This document shows positions 25,050 through 34,449 of a DNA stretch of 64,000 nucleotides, piece by piece. The notes below the pieces were generated by a model, which saw nothing but the letters and a program-made list of their open reading frames with translations, was not told the origin of the DNA and did not search any database. Source of the DNA: M55B154 sp964345775 (lineage in GTDB: Bacteria; Spirochaetota; UBA4802; UB4802); NCBI GenBank assembly GCA_964345775.1, contig CAYFSO010000002.1, positions 1 to 64,000 of the forward strand, in the 5' to 3' direction. The first letter of the stretch is position 1. Each line of letters opens with the position of its first letter. The translations under genes and the position numbers were made by a program.

Positions 25050-25871
25050 CTACTCCTGGACCATGTAGCTGGTCCTGTACCGTTTCATGTCCTGTATATC
25101 GTTCAGCATGGATATGGCACGTACTTTTGACGGGATGGGGCCTATTCGTACCCTGTAGAAGGTTTTACCGTTCACCCTTGCCCTGTCAACGAAGGCGTCA
25201 AACCTAAGACTTTTGAGGCGTCCCACCTCTTTGCTGGCTTTTGAACTTGTATCGAAAGAAGCAACCTGGATCACGTACTGCCCCTTGGGCACAACCGTAT
25301 GACTGGGTTGTTTATGTTTTGAAGACACTTCCACTACTTTCTTTTTGCCTGTATCGGGTTTTGATTTTTTTGTACGTGCAACCCTGCTGGATTTTTTCTT
25401 CGGTTCAGATTTCTTCGCCTTTTCAATTTTCTTTGGTGGTGCAACCTTCTCTATCACCTCGCGGTTAAGCACGTCCTCGGTTTCATCCGTTCCGGTTTTG
25501 GAGTCGGCAATGTCTTTGCCGCTTTTCAATGTATCCTTACCTGCCGTGTCTTTCTCGCTTTCCGGCATCAGGAGATTTTCCTTGTCCTGGTCCAAAATAA
25601 GAGGATTGCTGGAAGAATCAAGCAGGGAAGATTCTCCCTCCAACGGGTTAATGGAACCGTCACCAAGTCCCGGCGGAAGCAGGGTGTCTTCCTGCGAGGC
25701 CATGCGTGACGATCCGTTGTCGTCGGTAAAGTGCATGCCTATCAGGAAGGTAACGATCATTATGCCTATTACTACCGAGCAGATTATAATGATACGGGGA
25801 GTATCAAGGTGAAGGAGATATACGCTTTTCTCCTTTACCGGTTTTTGTGTTCCCTGTTCAAAATGTTCCAT
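25050..25871 (-). CDS. Membrane-anchored SPOR-domain protein
   Basis: 273 residues. A short cytoplasmic N-terminus is followed by one transmembrane helix (about 27-46, IIIICSVVIGIMIVTFLIGM). A long charged linker rich in Lys, Ser and Asp spans 50-195. The last 75 residues are a SPOR domain (YVIQVASFDTSSKASKEVGRL ... YRVRIGPIPSKVRAISMLNDI), which binds denuded peptidoglycan at division sites. The 5' end overlaps the end of coaE by 37 bp on the same strand, so translation of the two is linked. A role in cell division or septal wall handling is inferred from the domain. Confidence 0.9.
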   Translation of the reverse strand: MEHFEQGTQKPVKEKSVYLLHLDTPRIIIICSVVIGIMIVTFLIGMHFTDDNGSSRMASQEDTLLPPGLGDGSINPLEGESSLLDSSSNPLILDQDKENLLMPESEKDTAGKDTLKSGKDIADSKTGTDETEDVLNREVIEKVAPPKKIEKAKKSEPKKKSSRVARTKKSKPDTGKKKVVEVSSKHKQPSHTVVPKGQYVIQVASFDTSSKASKEVGRLKSLRFDAFVDRARVNGKTFYRVRIGPIPSKVRAISMLNDIQDMKRYRTSYMVQE

Positions 25872-26431
25872 ATCTCTTCAACCTGTTTCCTGGTATTATC
25901 AAGTGAACCCGAGTTATCAATAACATAATCGGCAAGTTTTTTCTTTTCATTGAGAGAAATTTGATATTTCAGTCTTTCCTGTATTTCCTCGCGGGATATG
26001 CCGTCACGTTTTACTCCCCTGTCAAGAACCTGCTCCGTGTCAGCCAGAACCACGATATTCTTATCCATGAACCTGTCGAATCCGCTTTCGAACAAAAGGG
26101 GTGTGTTTATCATGAATATCTTTCCGGGATTGGCAGCCACGGTGTCCATCGCGCTTTTCAAGATCAGCGGGTGGGTAATACTGTTCAGGGTTTCCACCTT
26201 CGAATCATCCTTGAAAACCACGTTTGCAAGGTAACGCCGGTTAAGCTCGCCTAGTTCGTTGACTATATCATCACCAAATACGTCAACAAGCCTGGAAAGC
26301 CCCTCTGAACCCGGTGCAACCACCTGGCGGGCAACAATATCCGTGTCGATCACCACTGCACCCAGTTCTTCAAAGATGTCACACACTGTTCCTTTTCCTG
26401 ATGCAAAAATACCGGTTATCCCAACTTTCAT
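25835..26431 (-). CDS. coaE: Dephospho-CoA kinase
   Basis: 198 residues from ATG 26431, the usual length; a longer upstream frame is ignored because GGAGAA lies 5 nt before this ATG and MKVGITGIF is the family opening. CoaE phosphorylates the ribose of dephospho-CoA in the last step of CoA synthesis. The P-loop reads GIFASGKGT, a departure from the more common GxxGSGKS/T. VIDTDIVARQVV (DxD), LNSITHPLI and TPLLFESGFDRFMD are conserved family segments. It is preceded by the DUF115 gene with a 22-bp gap and followed by the overlapping SPOR gene. Confidence 0.95.
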   Translation of the reverse strand: MKVGITGIFASGKGTVCDIFEELGAVVIDTDIVARQVVAPGSEGLSRLVDVFGDDIVNELGELNRRYLANVVFKDDSKVETLNSITHPLILKSAMDTVAANPGKIFMINTPLLFESGFDRFMDKNIVVLADTEQVLDRGVKRDGISREEIQERLKYQISLNEKKKLADYVIDNSGSLDNTRKQVEEIWNILNREHKNR

Positions 26432-26453
26432 TGTATTCTCCTGTAATGTGTAA

Positions 26454-27989
26454 TTACCCTGTAAGACGGATATAATATTCTGTGGCCTTTTGTAACAAGC
26501 GCTCATCGGGATGGTGTAACGAAGCCTCAATAATGCGTGCGCGTATTTCCCGGTTCCCCAGTACTTCCTTTATATGATCCAGGGAGATATATTTTTGCAG
26601 GGGAGAAATATCGGAAATAATGTTTTCCATCATGGCTTTCTTGTTAAGAGAAAGATGAACACGCTCATGCAAAAAATCTTCAACCCTCATGTCAAGAACA
26701 CCAGGTAAAGGCAGCCCCTTACCGGAGGCATGGTATATGGTACCGGGCACTTCGCTCATAAGGGAAGAGATGGTATCACGGTACTGTAAAAAGGATCTTC
26801 TGGTATACAGTCCCTTCTCCCGCAATCCGCCGGATGACTTCATTATATAGTTCATGTTCATCGTCTGAACCGTGGATATCCTGTTGCATCGGGTTCTGTA
26901 TGTATGCTGGTACTGGCTGTCAGACGCGTAAACAGAAAAACCGGGGAAGGACGAATCAAGTCCTGTGACAAGAATGGGCGAAAAGCCAGCAAGGGCTGCA
27001 AAGCGAACGGCGTCTCCTGCAACCGTCCCGGTTTTACTGTCCACCGAACCCGTGAGGCCGGGATAGAGTTCATCCACGGCCTGCGCAAGGGGATGTGTAT
27101 TCAGTGACAGGAACGTAGAAGGAAAGCGCATCGTTTCAGGATGTGCGGTGATACTGCAGATGTGCCATGTGTGATCATTATGCCATGTAAAGGTATGCGC
27201 ATTCACCTGTGATTGCGGATCGATGGAAACACAGAAATCGGGAACAATGCCGTGTGCCCTGCATACCTGAAGCGCTGAATCAACGGCAATGATGAAAATG
27301 CTCTCATGTATGGAACGTAACTGGTTAATGTAGAGGTCAAGGGAAGGCCCCGGGATGAGAATAACCGCTGAACTTCCTGAGAATGCCGAAACGGTCTCCC
27401 GTACAGGAAAAAGCCCCGGGATGGTGTTGAGGTTGTGCAAACCGTTTTTCAGGTATTTCCAGCCCAGGGATGCCCTGGTAACCAGGCTTGAAGACTGTTG
27501 TGCAACATGCTGCCGAAGAAGCCCCCGTATTCTTCCATAGTAGGACGGGAAGGCCCGTAAAGATGCGGGGTGCTCATATACCTGGAAACCCCTGGCAGAA
27601 TCGAGGTCAAGAAGACCTGAAAGCAGGTGCATTACCTTCTCAGGCGTTTCTCCACACACAAGCCGAGAGGCCGGGTTTTCAAGCAGACCGGGAAAAGCAA
27701 AGTGTTTTCGCATGTCATCAGCGGCTGGAAGTTTCTCAACCAGTATTACCATGCTGTAGATACCTATTGACCTGGCAACGGTTTCCAGGTGATGTCCCAG
27801 GCCGGTTCCAAGCACTACCAGTATGTCATATTTATCAGGGTGTATATCCCTGGCTGCAACGGCTGCCTCCCGTGCGGGATTATAACGGCTGTGCAGGTAT
27901 ACCCTTGATCCTGATTCATCAACTGTTGAGAGGGTATAATCACCGTGTTTTGTTGTTTCTATGGTATATGTTGGAGAAGTCTTATCCAT
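26454..27989 (-). CDS. DUF115 / motility-associated factor (Maf)-like protein
   Basis: 511 residues. The central region contains VILIPGPSLDLYINQL, then IFIIAVDSALQVCRAHGIVP and DFCVSIDPQSQV, the core of the DUF115 (MptE-like/Maf) family. In flagellated bacteria these proteins often transfer nonulosonic-acid sugars to flagellin; in archaea a relative makes a pterin precursor. The N-terminal third has the Rossmann-like DILVVLGTGLGHHLETVA segment typical of the longer bacterial forms. It heads a leftward operon with coaE and the SPOR gene. Flagellin or other glycosylation is an inference; no flagellin is in view. Confidence 0.8.
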   Translation of the reverse strand: MDKTSPTYTIETTKHGDYTLSTVDESGSRVYLHSRYNPAREAAVAARDIHPDKYDILVVLGTGLGHHLETVARSIGIYSMVILVEKLPAADDMRKHFAFPGLLENPASRLVCGETPEKVMHLLSGLLDLDSARGFQVYEHPASLRAFPSYYGRIRGLLRQHVAQQSSSLVTRASLGWKYLKNGLHNLNTIPGLFPVRETVSAFSGSSAVILIPGPSLDLYINQLRSIHESIFIIAVDSALQVCRAHGIVPDFCVSIDPQSQVNAHTFTWHNDHTWHICSITAHPETMRFPSTFLSLNTHPLAQAVDELYPGLTGSVDSKTGTVAGDAVRFAALAGFSPILVTGLDSSFPGFSVYASDSQYQHTYRTRCNRISTVQTMNMNYIMKSSGGLREKGLYTRRSFLQYRDTISSLMSEVPGTIYHASGKGLPLPGVLDMRVEDFLHERVHLSLNKKAMMENIISDISPLQKYISLDHIKEVLGNREIRARIIEASLHHPDERLLQKATEYYIRLTG

Positions 27990-28111
27990 TGCTTCAGGTT
28001 ACCGGGTAATAAACTATTGCGCTTTTCACGGTTCCGTGCATAATGGTTCTCACGGTATACGATACTGTCATCGACAATTACGGCAGCAAACTTCTGAAAA
28101 AAAAATATGCT

Positions 28112-28948
28112 ATGAAGATAATAGATTTCCATACACATATCTTTCCCCCCCGTCTTGTACAGGACAGGTCTTCCTTCCTTGAAGATGAGCAGTTGTACTG
28201 CATATACCGGGAAGAACGGGCACGACTGGCCACACTTGAAGACCTGCTGGGGTACATGGATGAAGAAGGGGTAAACGGGGCGGTTGCCATGGGATTTACC
28301 TGGCAGATCCCCCGGTATGCGGAGCTACATAACAGGTACCTTGCCGAGGCACAGGAAACCGGCAGGAAGAAAATATGGTCATTTGGATCAATAGCCCTTG
28401 AGCCGGGAACCATACAAAACCAGGTGAAAATGATACATGAAATGGGGCTTGCCGGCATAGGTGAGATCTCGTTTTACAGGGAAGGAATGAAAGGTAAAAG
28501 CCCGGAGATCCTGGCAACGGTGCTGGCAGAAGGATGCAGGTATAATTTGCCGGTATGTATTCACGTGAACGAGCCCGTGGGTCACCTGTACAGCGGGAAG
28601 TACAGTCCCGACATAGAAATGCTGTACCAGATCATAACGCAATACAGGGAGATCCCCGTTATTCTCTCTCACTGGGGGGGTGGGCTTCTTTTTTACGAAT
28701 TGATGAAGGAAGTACAGCGTGACCTCTCGCACGTATACTATGACATGGCGGCCACTCCTTTCCTGTATAACGAGAAGATCTACCGCCTGGCTGTTGATAT
28801 CTGCGGAGGAGAAAAGCTCTTGTTTGGTACAGATTTTCCACTGCTGAGAACAGGCAGGTACATTGATCCTATCGAACGCATGGTTACAGATCCAGAAACC
28901 CGGAACTTTATCTTACATAAAAACGCGTTTCGTATTCTGGGAAACTGA
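28112..28948 (+). CDS. Amidohydrolase-2 family TIM-barrel metal hydrolase
   Basis: 278 residues from ATG 28112 (MKIIDFHTHIFPP). The DFHTHIFP metal-binding motif, a mid-protein VCIHVNEPVGH, ILSHWGGG and LLFGTDFPLL near the C-terminus give the His/His/His/Asp ligands of the amidohydrolase-2 superfamily (for example decarboxylases such as ACMSD). The substrate cannot be inferred. A longer frame starting at 28043 is unlikely because its first 23 residues are not family-like. It converges on the next gene with a 14-bp gap. Confidence 0.85.
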   Translation: MKIIDFHTHIFPPRLVQDRSSFLEDEQLYCIYREERARLATLEDLLGYMDEEGVNGAVAMGFTWQIPRYAELHNRYLAEAQETGRKKIWSFGSIALEPGTIQNQVKMIHEMGLAGIGEISFYREGMKGKSPEILATVLAEGCRYNLPVCIHVNEPVGHLYSGKYSPDIEMLYQIITQYREIPVILSHWGGGLLFYELMKEVQRDLSHVYYDMAATPFLYNEKIYRLAVDICGGEKLLFGTDFPLLRTGRYIDPIERMVTDPETRNFILHKNAFRILGN

Positions 28949-28962
28949 CCGGCCACTGTCAT

Positions 28963-30093
28963 TTACAACGGAACATGCCAGAATACCGATGCTGCAAGCA
29001 ACAGTACTGCCAGCACTCCCGCAATGATCATGGCACTTGTGGTAACCGATTTTTTCGGGGTTAGTTCCATCAGGTATACTGATAGTGCGCAAAGTACCTG
29101 GTACATGATCAATTGTATGGCAAATACAAGAATAAGAACCATCACACCCATTGCCAGGAGAATACTGAGACCAAGCTTTACCTGTGGAGAAAAACCGGGT
29201 GTTGCCGCGCTCCCGGGATCTACCATCTGAGAAAAGACGGAACCGAGAAACTGCGGAATTACCGAGTATATTGACGTATCTGTCAAAACAGCGGTTGACC
29301 CCAAAAAGAGTACTATTGACCCCAGGGAAAGAAAACCAATCACCAGCATTACAAGCAGGCATAGTACCCTGGAAAAGAACAGGTATAGAAGAATGGTAAA
29401 ATTTTCACGCACTACAAATGAAAAGAAGTTGCGAACAGTATCACGTAAAGAACGCGGCTCGTACGCGATGAACGCACAGGTGAACCGGGGTGAGGCTGAA
29501 AAAACACCAAAGATGATAATAAAGGGTAGAAGTACAGGAAAAAGTACTCCTGCATAAATAAGCCCGTAGGTCTTTAAAAAGGAGACCGGCAGCAAAACAA
29601 CGTATACTATAATTGGGAACGCGGCCAGCAGCAGCAGTTTTGGGAAATCTTTTTTAAATTCAGGGGTAACCACAGATAGTGAATGGTCTCCCGGGTATCG
29701 TATCCTTTTCATGGTGAAAGATGCCATGTAGTAAGCCGCTGTTAGAAAGAAGAGATACAGTATGAAAAAAACAAGAATCCAAAGCCCGGCGGTTCCCGCT
29801 TTGGGGAAAAAAAAAAAATCCATTTTTCCAGGAAAAACAAGTAAAAAAATGGAAAAAAAACCAGCCGTTAAAATAATATAGGATACCGCCACAAAAAGCA
29901 GCCTGGCACTGCAGCTGAACGGTATGGCTTCCCATAATTCACCTATTGACCCTTTCAGGGACATGGCCCGGGATCGGCGGTCTATGACGACGCGATGACC
30001 GCATTCTTCACAGTAGAAGTAGGTCTTTTTTCCCTGTACATCCTGGTCGGGGAGAGAATACTGGTGGCTGCATTGTGGACAAGTGATGTTCAT
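28963..30093 (-). CDS. Zinc-ribbon membrane protein of unknown function
   Basis: 376 residues. The first 40 residues form an MJ0042-type zinc ribbon: CPQC at 5-8 and CEEC at 28-31. Six or more hydrophobic segments follow (about 65-90, 105-125, 160-210, 235-275, 315-345 and 350-370), with some conserved polar loops. Such proteins are usually inner-membrane proteins with a cytoplasmic zinc-ribbon head. The preceding small exported gene stops 18 bp upstream of this start, so they are likely an operon. No specific function is recognised. Confidence 0.75.
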   Translation of the reverse strand: MNITCPQCSHQYSLPDQDVQGKKTYFYCEECGHRVVIDRRSRAMSLKGSIGELWEAIPFSCSARLLFVAVSYIILTAGFFSIFLLVFPGKMDFFFFPKAGTAGLWILVFFILYLFFLTAAYYMASFTMKRIRYPGDHSLSVVTPEFKKDFPKLLLLAAFPIIVYVVLLPVSFLKTYGLIYAGVLFPVLLPFIIIFGVFSASPRFTCAFIAYEPRSLRDTVRNFFSFVVRENFTILLYLFFSRVLCLLVMLVIGFLSLGSIVLFLGSTAVLTDTSIYSVIPQFLGSVFSQMVDPGSAATPGFSPQVKLGLSILLAMGVMVLILVFAIQLIMYQVLCALSVYLMELTPKKSVTTSAMIIAGVLAVLLLAASVFWHVPL

Positions 30094-30111
30094 GATACCG
30101 GCCTCTTTTAA

Positions 30112-30393
30112 TTATTCTGAGTACAGGTCACTGTACATCTTCATTCTCAATTTACCAAGCGTTCCCTTGAGTTCAGGGTTGTGTTCAATCTTTTTCTCGT
30201 ACCTGTTGTACTGGTCAACGCTGACACCATGCTTTCTGATTATGCGGTTCACGGTCTGTTCTTTCATATCCGAGTTAAGAATCTCCGTTTCAATTTCCAG
30301 AAAAAGCTCCGGTGTGAGAGATTTTGCGTCAACTGAAACGGGAAGAATCTGTAAAATCAGGGTGATAGACAATGCGGCATATAATAGTCTCAT
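30112..30393 (-). CDS. Small exported protein, unknown
   Basis: 93 residues from ATG 30393. The first 22 (MRLLYAALSITLILQILPVS) form a signal peptide. The mature part is a charged helix-rich segment (TPELFLEIETEILNSDMKEQ, IIRKHGVSVDQYNRYEKKIE). It is upstream of and probably co-transcribed with the zinc-ribbon membrane protein. A longer frame to 30450 would add residues before the signal peptide and is not preferred. No family is recognised. Confidence 0.6.
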   Translation of the reverse strand: MRLLYAALSITLILQILPVSVDAKSLTPELFLEIETEILNSDMKEQTVNRIIRKHGVSVDQYNRYEKKIEHNPELKGTLGKLRMKMYSDLYSE

Positions 30394-30535
30394 ACAAACT
30401 CCAGTTCCGGTTTTACAATTAATGGTGGTTTTAACTCGGCGAAAAGTCAAGAATAAATGTTGCTTGATATATTGGCACCGTGATATGAATGTGATACCTT
30501 AACAATTGATAATTTACCTGTACAAGGAGCAGCAC

Positions 30536-31843
30536 ATGATTCCCGTAAAAGAATTGAAAAACCTTACCACCGCTGAGAGAGACCAGCTCTTTAACCGCTT
30601 TGGTGAAGATTTCAGCAGTGTAATGATAAACAACGTGGTTCCCATCGTTACAGATGTACGGAAAAGGGGTGACCAGGCTGTGAAGGATTATACCGCGAAG
30701 TTTGATGGTGTATCACTTGAAGCGGTTATGGCGTCCGAAGAGGAAATAGAAAAAGCGTATACGAACACACCTGGCCGGATTCTGGAAGCATTCAAAAAAG
30801 CCCGTGACAACGTATGGGAATTTCATTCGCATCAGAAGCGTGATTCTATAATTTATTCCAGGGAGGACGGCACCACCCTGGGGATGATGTACCAGCCCAT
30901 CGAGAAGGCGGGTATATATGTACCCGGGGGTAAGGCGTCCTATCCTTCCTCGGTGGTTATGGGGGTTGTTCCGGCACAGATCGCCGGTTGTAGAGAGATC
31001 ACTGTTATCACCCCGCCTGATGATAATGGTGGAGTGCCAGATGCCATCGGTGCGGTGTGTCGTGTTCTTGGCGTTACCAGCATACTCAAGTCAGGCGGTG
31101 CTCATGGTGTGGCGGCAGCTGCCTTTGGCACCGGGACGGTGCCCTCCTCTGATATCATAGTGGGACCGGGAAATATCTATGTCACCGCCGCAAAGACATA
31201 CCTTTTCAGCCTGGGTGTTATACAGATAGACTCCATGGCAGGACCAAGCGAGGTGCTTGTTATCGCGGATGATCATGCCGACCCGGAATGGGTTGCAACA
31301 GATCTTCTTTCACAGGCCGAGCACGAGGAACGCGCCATCGCCCTGCTGGTTACCACGTCCAGGGAACTGGCAGATAAGGTGAAAGACAGCATACAGAAGG
31401 ACATTGAAAGCGGGTCAGGGCGGCACCAGATAAAGAGATCATCCATAGAGAGCAGCGGCCTCATTCTTGTGGCAGATACACTTGAAGAATGCATAGAGTT
31501 CTCAAACAGGTACGGACCGGAGCACATGGAACTGATGGTGCAGAATCCACTTGAGCACCTGACGTCCATAAAGAATGTCGGATCGCTGTTCCTTGGGAAC
31601 CATGCGCCTGTTGCTGTTGGCGATTATTATTCGGGAACCAATCACGTCCTGCCAACCGGGGGGGCTGCCAGGTATTCTTCAGGGCTGGGTGTTGAAACGT
31701 TTCTGCGGCGAACTTCCTTTCAGTTTCTCACGGAAAAGGGGTTAAAAGAGGCAGAGGGATCTGTTACCACCATGGCTGAAGTTGAGGGGTTCGATGACAA
31801 GCACGGAGGTTCTGTCAGGATACGGTTTCAGCCCGGGGAATAA
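30536..31843 (+). CDS. hisD: Histidinol dehydrogenase
   Basis: 435 residues from ATG 30536, preceded by AAGGAG at a normal distance. HisD oxidises L-histidinol to histidine in two NAD-dependent steps using zinc. Diagnostic segments: YVPGGKASYPSSVVMGVVPA, DIIVGPGNIYVTAAK, DSMAGPSEVLVIAD, LLSQAEHEERAIALL and the C-terminal NHVLPTGGAARYSSGL. Length and residues are complete. No other his gene is adjacent. Its 3' end overlaps the convergent DnaJ-like gene by 29 bp. Confidence 0.97.
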   Translation: MIPVKELKNLTTAERDQLFNRFGEDFSSVMINNVVPIVTDVRKRGDQAVKDYTAKFDGVSLEAVMASEEEIEKAYTNTPGRILEAFKKARDNVWEFHSHQKRDSIIYSREDGTTLGMMYQPIEKAGIYVPGGKASYPSSVVMGVVPAQIAGCREITVITPPDDNGGVPDAIGAVCRVLGVTSILKSGGAHGVAAAAFGTGTVPSSDIIVGPGNIYVTAAKTYLFSLGVIQIDSMAGPSEVLVIADDHADPEWVATDLLSQAEHEERAIALLVTTSRELADKVKDSIQKDIESGSGRHQIKRSSIESSGLILVADTLEECIEFSNRYGPEHMELMVQNPLEHLTSIKNVGSLFLGNHAPVAVGDYYSGTNHVLPTGGAARYSSGLGVETFLRRTSFQFLTEKGLKEAEGSVTTMAEVEGFDDKHGGSVRIRFQPGE

Positions 31844-32504
31844 TGGTGAACTTGATCCGAACGGTCTTCATGGTGAAGCTTGTAAACCGGTCGGGACGCA
31901 TGCTGAGAAGATCAACATCGAGGTAGGTCTGGTCATTCAGGCCGGGTGGGATGTATACTTCAAGGTTGGTGGTGCTCGATATGCGGCCCACACCGTGACA
32001 AAGGTGGCAGTCCCTGTCACCGCCGTAACAAAGCGGGCAGCTAACCCGCGAAGGCAGTTCAACGTAGGCAACGGCCCCTTTTGACGCCTCATCCGGTGTG
32101 ACAAATATCTCGATATCCTGGCCGAAGTTGTAGATACGGTCCCGGCGACGTATCTTCCTGTTCAGAAGACGTGATTGCAAAAGATCCTTCAGTGAAAATG
32201 AATATTTTACCCGTTTACGCGGGATGACAACATGATGCGCTTCAACCGGCGCTGCCACCTGCTGGAGTTGCGAATCGTACCGCAACCGTGTTCCGTCATC
32301 CATGAGGGTTCGATATGCCTGTACAAGTGTGCACAGGGCTTCCCGTACCTCTATGGAATCGGTTCCCGTTATGTCAGGGTGCAGCAGCTTGATCCTGCTG
32401 CAGAAGGATGCACGTATGGCATCTCTTGATGCTTCCCGTGGAAGATTCAGCAGGTTATAATAATTGATAAAATTTCCGGACGTGTCAAAATGTGTCTGGG
32501 TCAT
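31815..32504 (-). CDS. Short DnaJ-like protein with one zinc-binding hairpin
   Basis: 229 residues. The J-domain has YYNLLNLPREASRDAIRASF and the essential H-P-D motif (LLHPDITG). Instead of the four zinc motifs of DnaJ, there is one Cys pair set, CPLC ... CHLCHGVGRI, followed by a short beta segment with IPPGLNDQTYLDVDLL, which resembles the DnaJ substrate-binding part. J-proteins stimulate DnaK. This one is much shorter than DnaJ (about 370 residues), so it is a specialised co-chaperone with a likely particular client. The frame is closed at both ends. Confidence 0.8.
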   Translation of the reverse strand: MTQTHFDTSGNFINYYNLLNLPREASRDAIRASFCSRIKLLHPDITGTDSIEVREALCTLVQAYRTLMDDGTRLRYDSQLQQVAAPVEAHHVVIPRKRVKYSFSLKDLLQSRLLNRKIRRRDRIYNFGQDIEIFVTPDEASKGAVAYVELPSRVSCPLCYGGDRDCHLCHGVGRISSTTNLEVYIPPGLNDQTYLDVDLLSMRPDRFTSFTMKTVRIKFTIIPRAETVS

Positions 32505-32564
32505 GCAGGTCTCCCCGTGTGTTCGCGTATATTGAAAATATATTGTTTCGGGTTAGTTTTAACA

Positions 32565-33293
32565 ATGAAAATAACAGGTCCGGAAAATTTTTTTACACAA
32601 CGTTCCCTGTGCCAGCCGGGAAACGGGAAAGGGTGCAGCGCCTGCTGCGGTTTGTTCAACCTGGATGACATCTCAAGGGACAGCTGCCGGGAACTGCTGA
32701 CGGTTTGCACCGAAAGCTTTAATAACAATACCCTGGCGCTCCCGTTTGGAGAAGAAAGAATGCAGATAGAGGCGGGTTTTCGGCCGCGTGATGCAACCTC
32801 TCATATCTGTCCATTCCAGGGGTTTATCACAACGGGTACCCCGGGATGTCTTGCCCACCCGGCAGCCAACAAGGGTACAGATTACAGGAAGTTCTCGCTG
32901 TTTGGCAGCAAAATTTGCGGTGACTATCTCTGCCCGGCGCACGCTATTCTGGATGATGGGGCAGCGTCCATCCTTGTTGAATGTACTGATGACTGGTATA
33001 CATACAGCGTGGGTGTCATAGATCCGTATTCTCTTCTGTGGATAATAGACATCTGCAGGAAACTTAAGGGTGAGATGGTGTTCACCCTTTCACCAGGAAA
33101 GGAAGAAGGGATACGTCTTCTCTCGGGTTCACTTGAAATTCACTCGGAATTTCTAAATACTCGAAAAACCCCCGTTTTTCATTACGGCCTGTCAGAATAT
33201 TCGGCCTCATCGGTGCACTTTTCGCTGGCATCACCAGGGACTGAAATGGATGAAGAACGGGAAATGGTCCGTTCATTTATCCGGGATGGGTAA
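32565..33293 (+). CDS. Cysteine-rich protein of unknown function
   Basis: 242 residues from ATG 32565. Conserved-looking Cys groups: GCSACCGLFNL near residue 25, ICPFQGFI and GCLAHPAANKG in the middle, and KICGDYLCPAH. The CxxCC arrangement resembles the YkgJ-type iron or zinc cluster proteins but the spacing of later cysteines differs. No transmembrane segment or signal peptide is seen, so it is probably cytosolic and may bind an Fe-S or Zn centre. It starts divergently from the DnaJ-like gene and its stop is 2 bp from that of manC. The function is not recognised. Confidence 0.65.
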   Translation: MKITGPENFFTQRSLCQPGNGKGCSACCGLFNLDDISRDSCRELLTVCTESFNNNTLALPFGEERMQIEAGFRPRDATSHICPFQGFITTGTPGCLAHPAANKGTDYRKFSLFGSKICGDYLCPAHAILDDGAASILVECTDDWYTYSVGVIDPYSLLWIIDICRKLKGEMVFTLSPGKEEGIRLLSGSLEIHSEFLNTRKTPVFHYGLSEYSASSVHFSLASPGTEMDEEREMVRSFIRDG

Positions 33294-33295
33294 TT

Positions 33296-34366
33296 CTACT
33301 CATTTTTTTGCCGCATGATGTCCACAACTTCCCGTACCTGCTGGGCGGAGTCCTTGTCCATTACCAGTACGTCATCGCCAGCTTCGACGATCACCACGTT
33401 GTTCAACCCAACAACGGCCACGCGACGCTGCTCGGTAAACACCGAACAGTCCCTGGAATTATGGAAGAGAACCCTGTCAGGAGCCGGTGTCCTGTTCATG
33501 CCCTCGTCAGGCTGGAGGATATCGTCGATGGAAGGCCAGCTGCCAAGATCGGCCCAGCCAAACTCACCGGGAATGACAACCCTGCGGTCGGCTTTTTCCA
33601 TGATCCCGTAATCAATAGAAATTGACTCAAGGGGTTCGAAAACACTGGTTATTGTTTCCCGTGCCTCTCCCCCACGTGCTTCAAGCTGTTCCATTGAAAG
33701 CTGCCGCATTGGCTCAAAGGCACTGTACAATTTGGGCATCAGCTTCTTGAAGCATTCAATTATTACAGATACTTTCCAGACGAATATGCCGCTGTTCCAG
33801 TAATAGTTGCCTTCCAGAAGGTATTTCTTTGCGGTTTCCAGGTCTGGCTTTTCAACGAACATGTCAACCTGCCTGGCTTCACCCGGTTCCTGGAAGGCCT
33901 TGATATACCCGTAGCCTGTTTCAGGATACGTGGGTGTGACACCAATGGTAACAAGCCTGTCCTCTTCTGCCTGCTGAACGGCTTTTTCCATTATGCGGAT
34001 AAACTGGTCTGGGAATTTAATATAGTGATCGGCGGGTAGTACCGCCATGATGGCATCGTCAAATTTTTTCTGGAGAAAGGTTGCAGCGTAGAGAACTGCA
34101 GCGGCGGTGTTTCGCGGAAACGGTTCTCCGATGATGGATCCGGCTACTCCAGCCTTTCGCATCTCCTTGTCGGATGCCTCTTCGTATGCCCCGGAGGTGA
34201 CGATGAGGCAGTACTCCGGGCTGAGGGGGGTCATCCTGCGTATGGTCATTTCAAGCAGTGTTCCCTCGCCCGAAAGGTTATGAAACTGCTTGGGTTTATC
34301 TTCACGGCTCAGGGGCCACAGGCGCTTTCCCGCCCCGCCTGCCAGTATTACAGGGATAAAGTCCAT
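33296..34366 (-). CDS. manC: Mannose-1-phosphate guanylyltransferase
   Basis: 356 residues from ATG 34366, with GGAG 7 nt upstream; a TTG at 34384 lies before that site and is rejected. The enzyme makes GDP-mannose from mannose-1-phosphate and GTP, feeding polysaccharide and glycan synthesis. Signature: VILAGGAGKRLWPLSREDKPKQF at the N-terminus, then GVTPTYPETGYGYIK, FVEKPDLETAKKYL and WNSGIFVWK. Only the nucleotidyltransferase domain is present, without the C-terminal phosphomannose isomerase seen in bifunctional forms. It is the last gene of a leftward run. Confidence 0.92.
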   Translation of the reverse strand: MDFIPVILAGGAGKRLWPLSREDKPKQFHNLSGEGTLLEMTIRRMTPLSPEYCLIVTSGAYEEASDKEMRKAGVAGSIIGEPFPRNTAAAVLYAATFLQKKFDDAIMAVLPADHYIKFPDQFIRIMEKAVQQAEEDRLVTIGVTPTYPETGYGYIKAFQEPGEARQVDMFVEKPDLETAKKYLLEGNYYWNSGIFVWKVSVIIECFKKLMPKLYSAFEPMRQLSMEQLEARGGEARETITSVFEPLESISIDYGIMEKADRRVVIPGEFGWADLGSWPSIDDILQPDEGMNRTPAPDRVLFHNSRDCSVFTEQRRVAVVGLNNVVIVEAGDDVLVMDKDSAQQVREVVDIMRQKNE

Positions 34367-34449
34367 TGGGTATCTCCGGTCCAAGTAAAGTTCTCACATG
34401 TGTACCAATGGCTGCCTTGTTGTCAACAAGTTAACAGCACGGATGGGGG

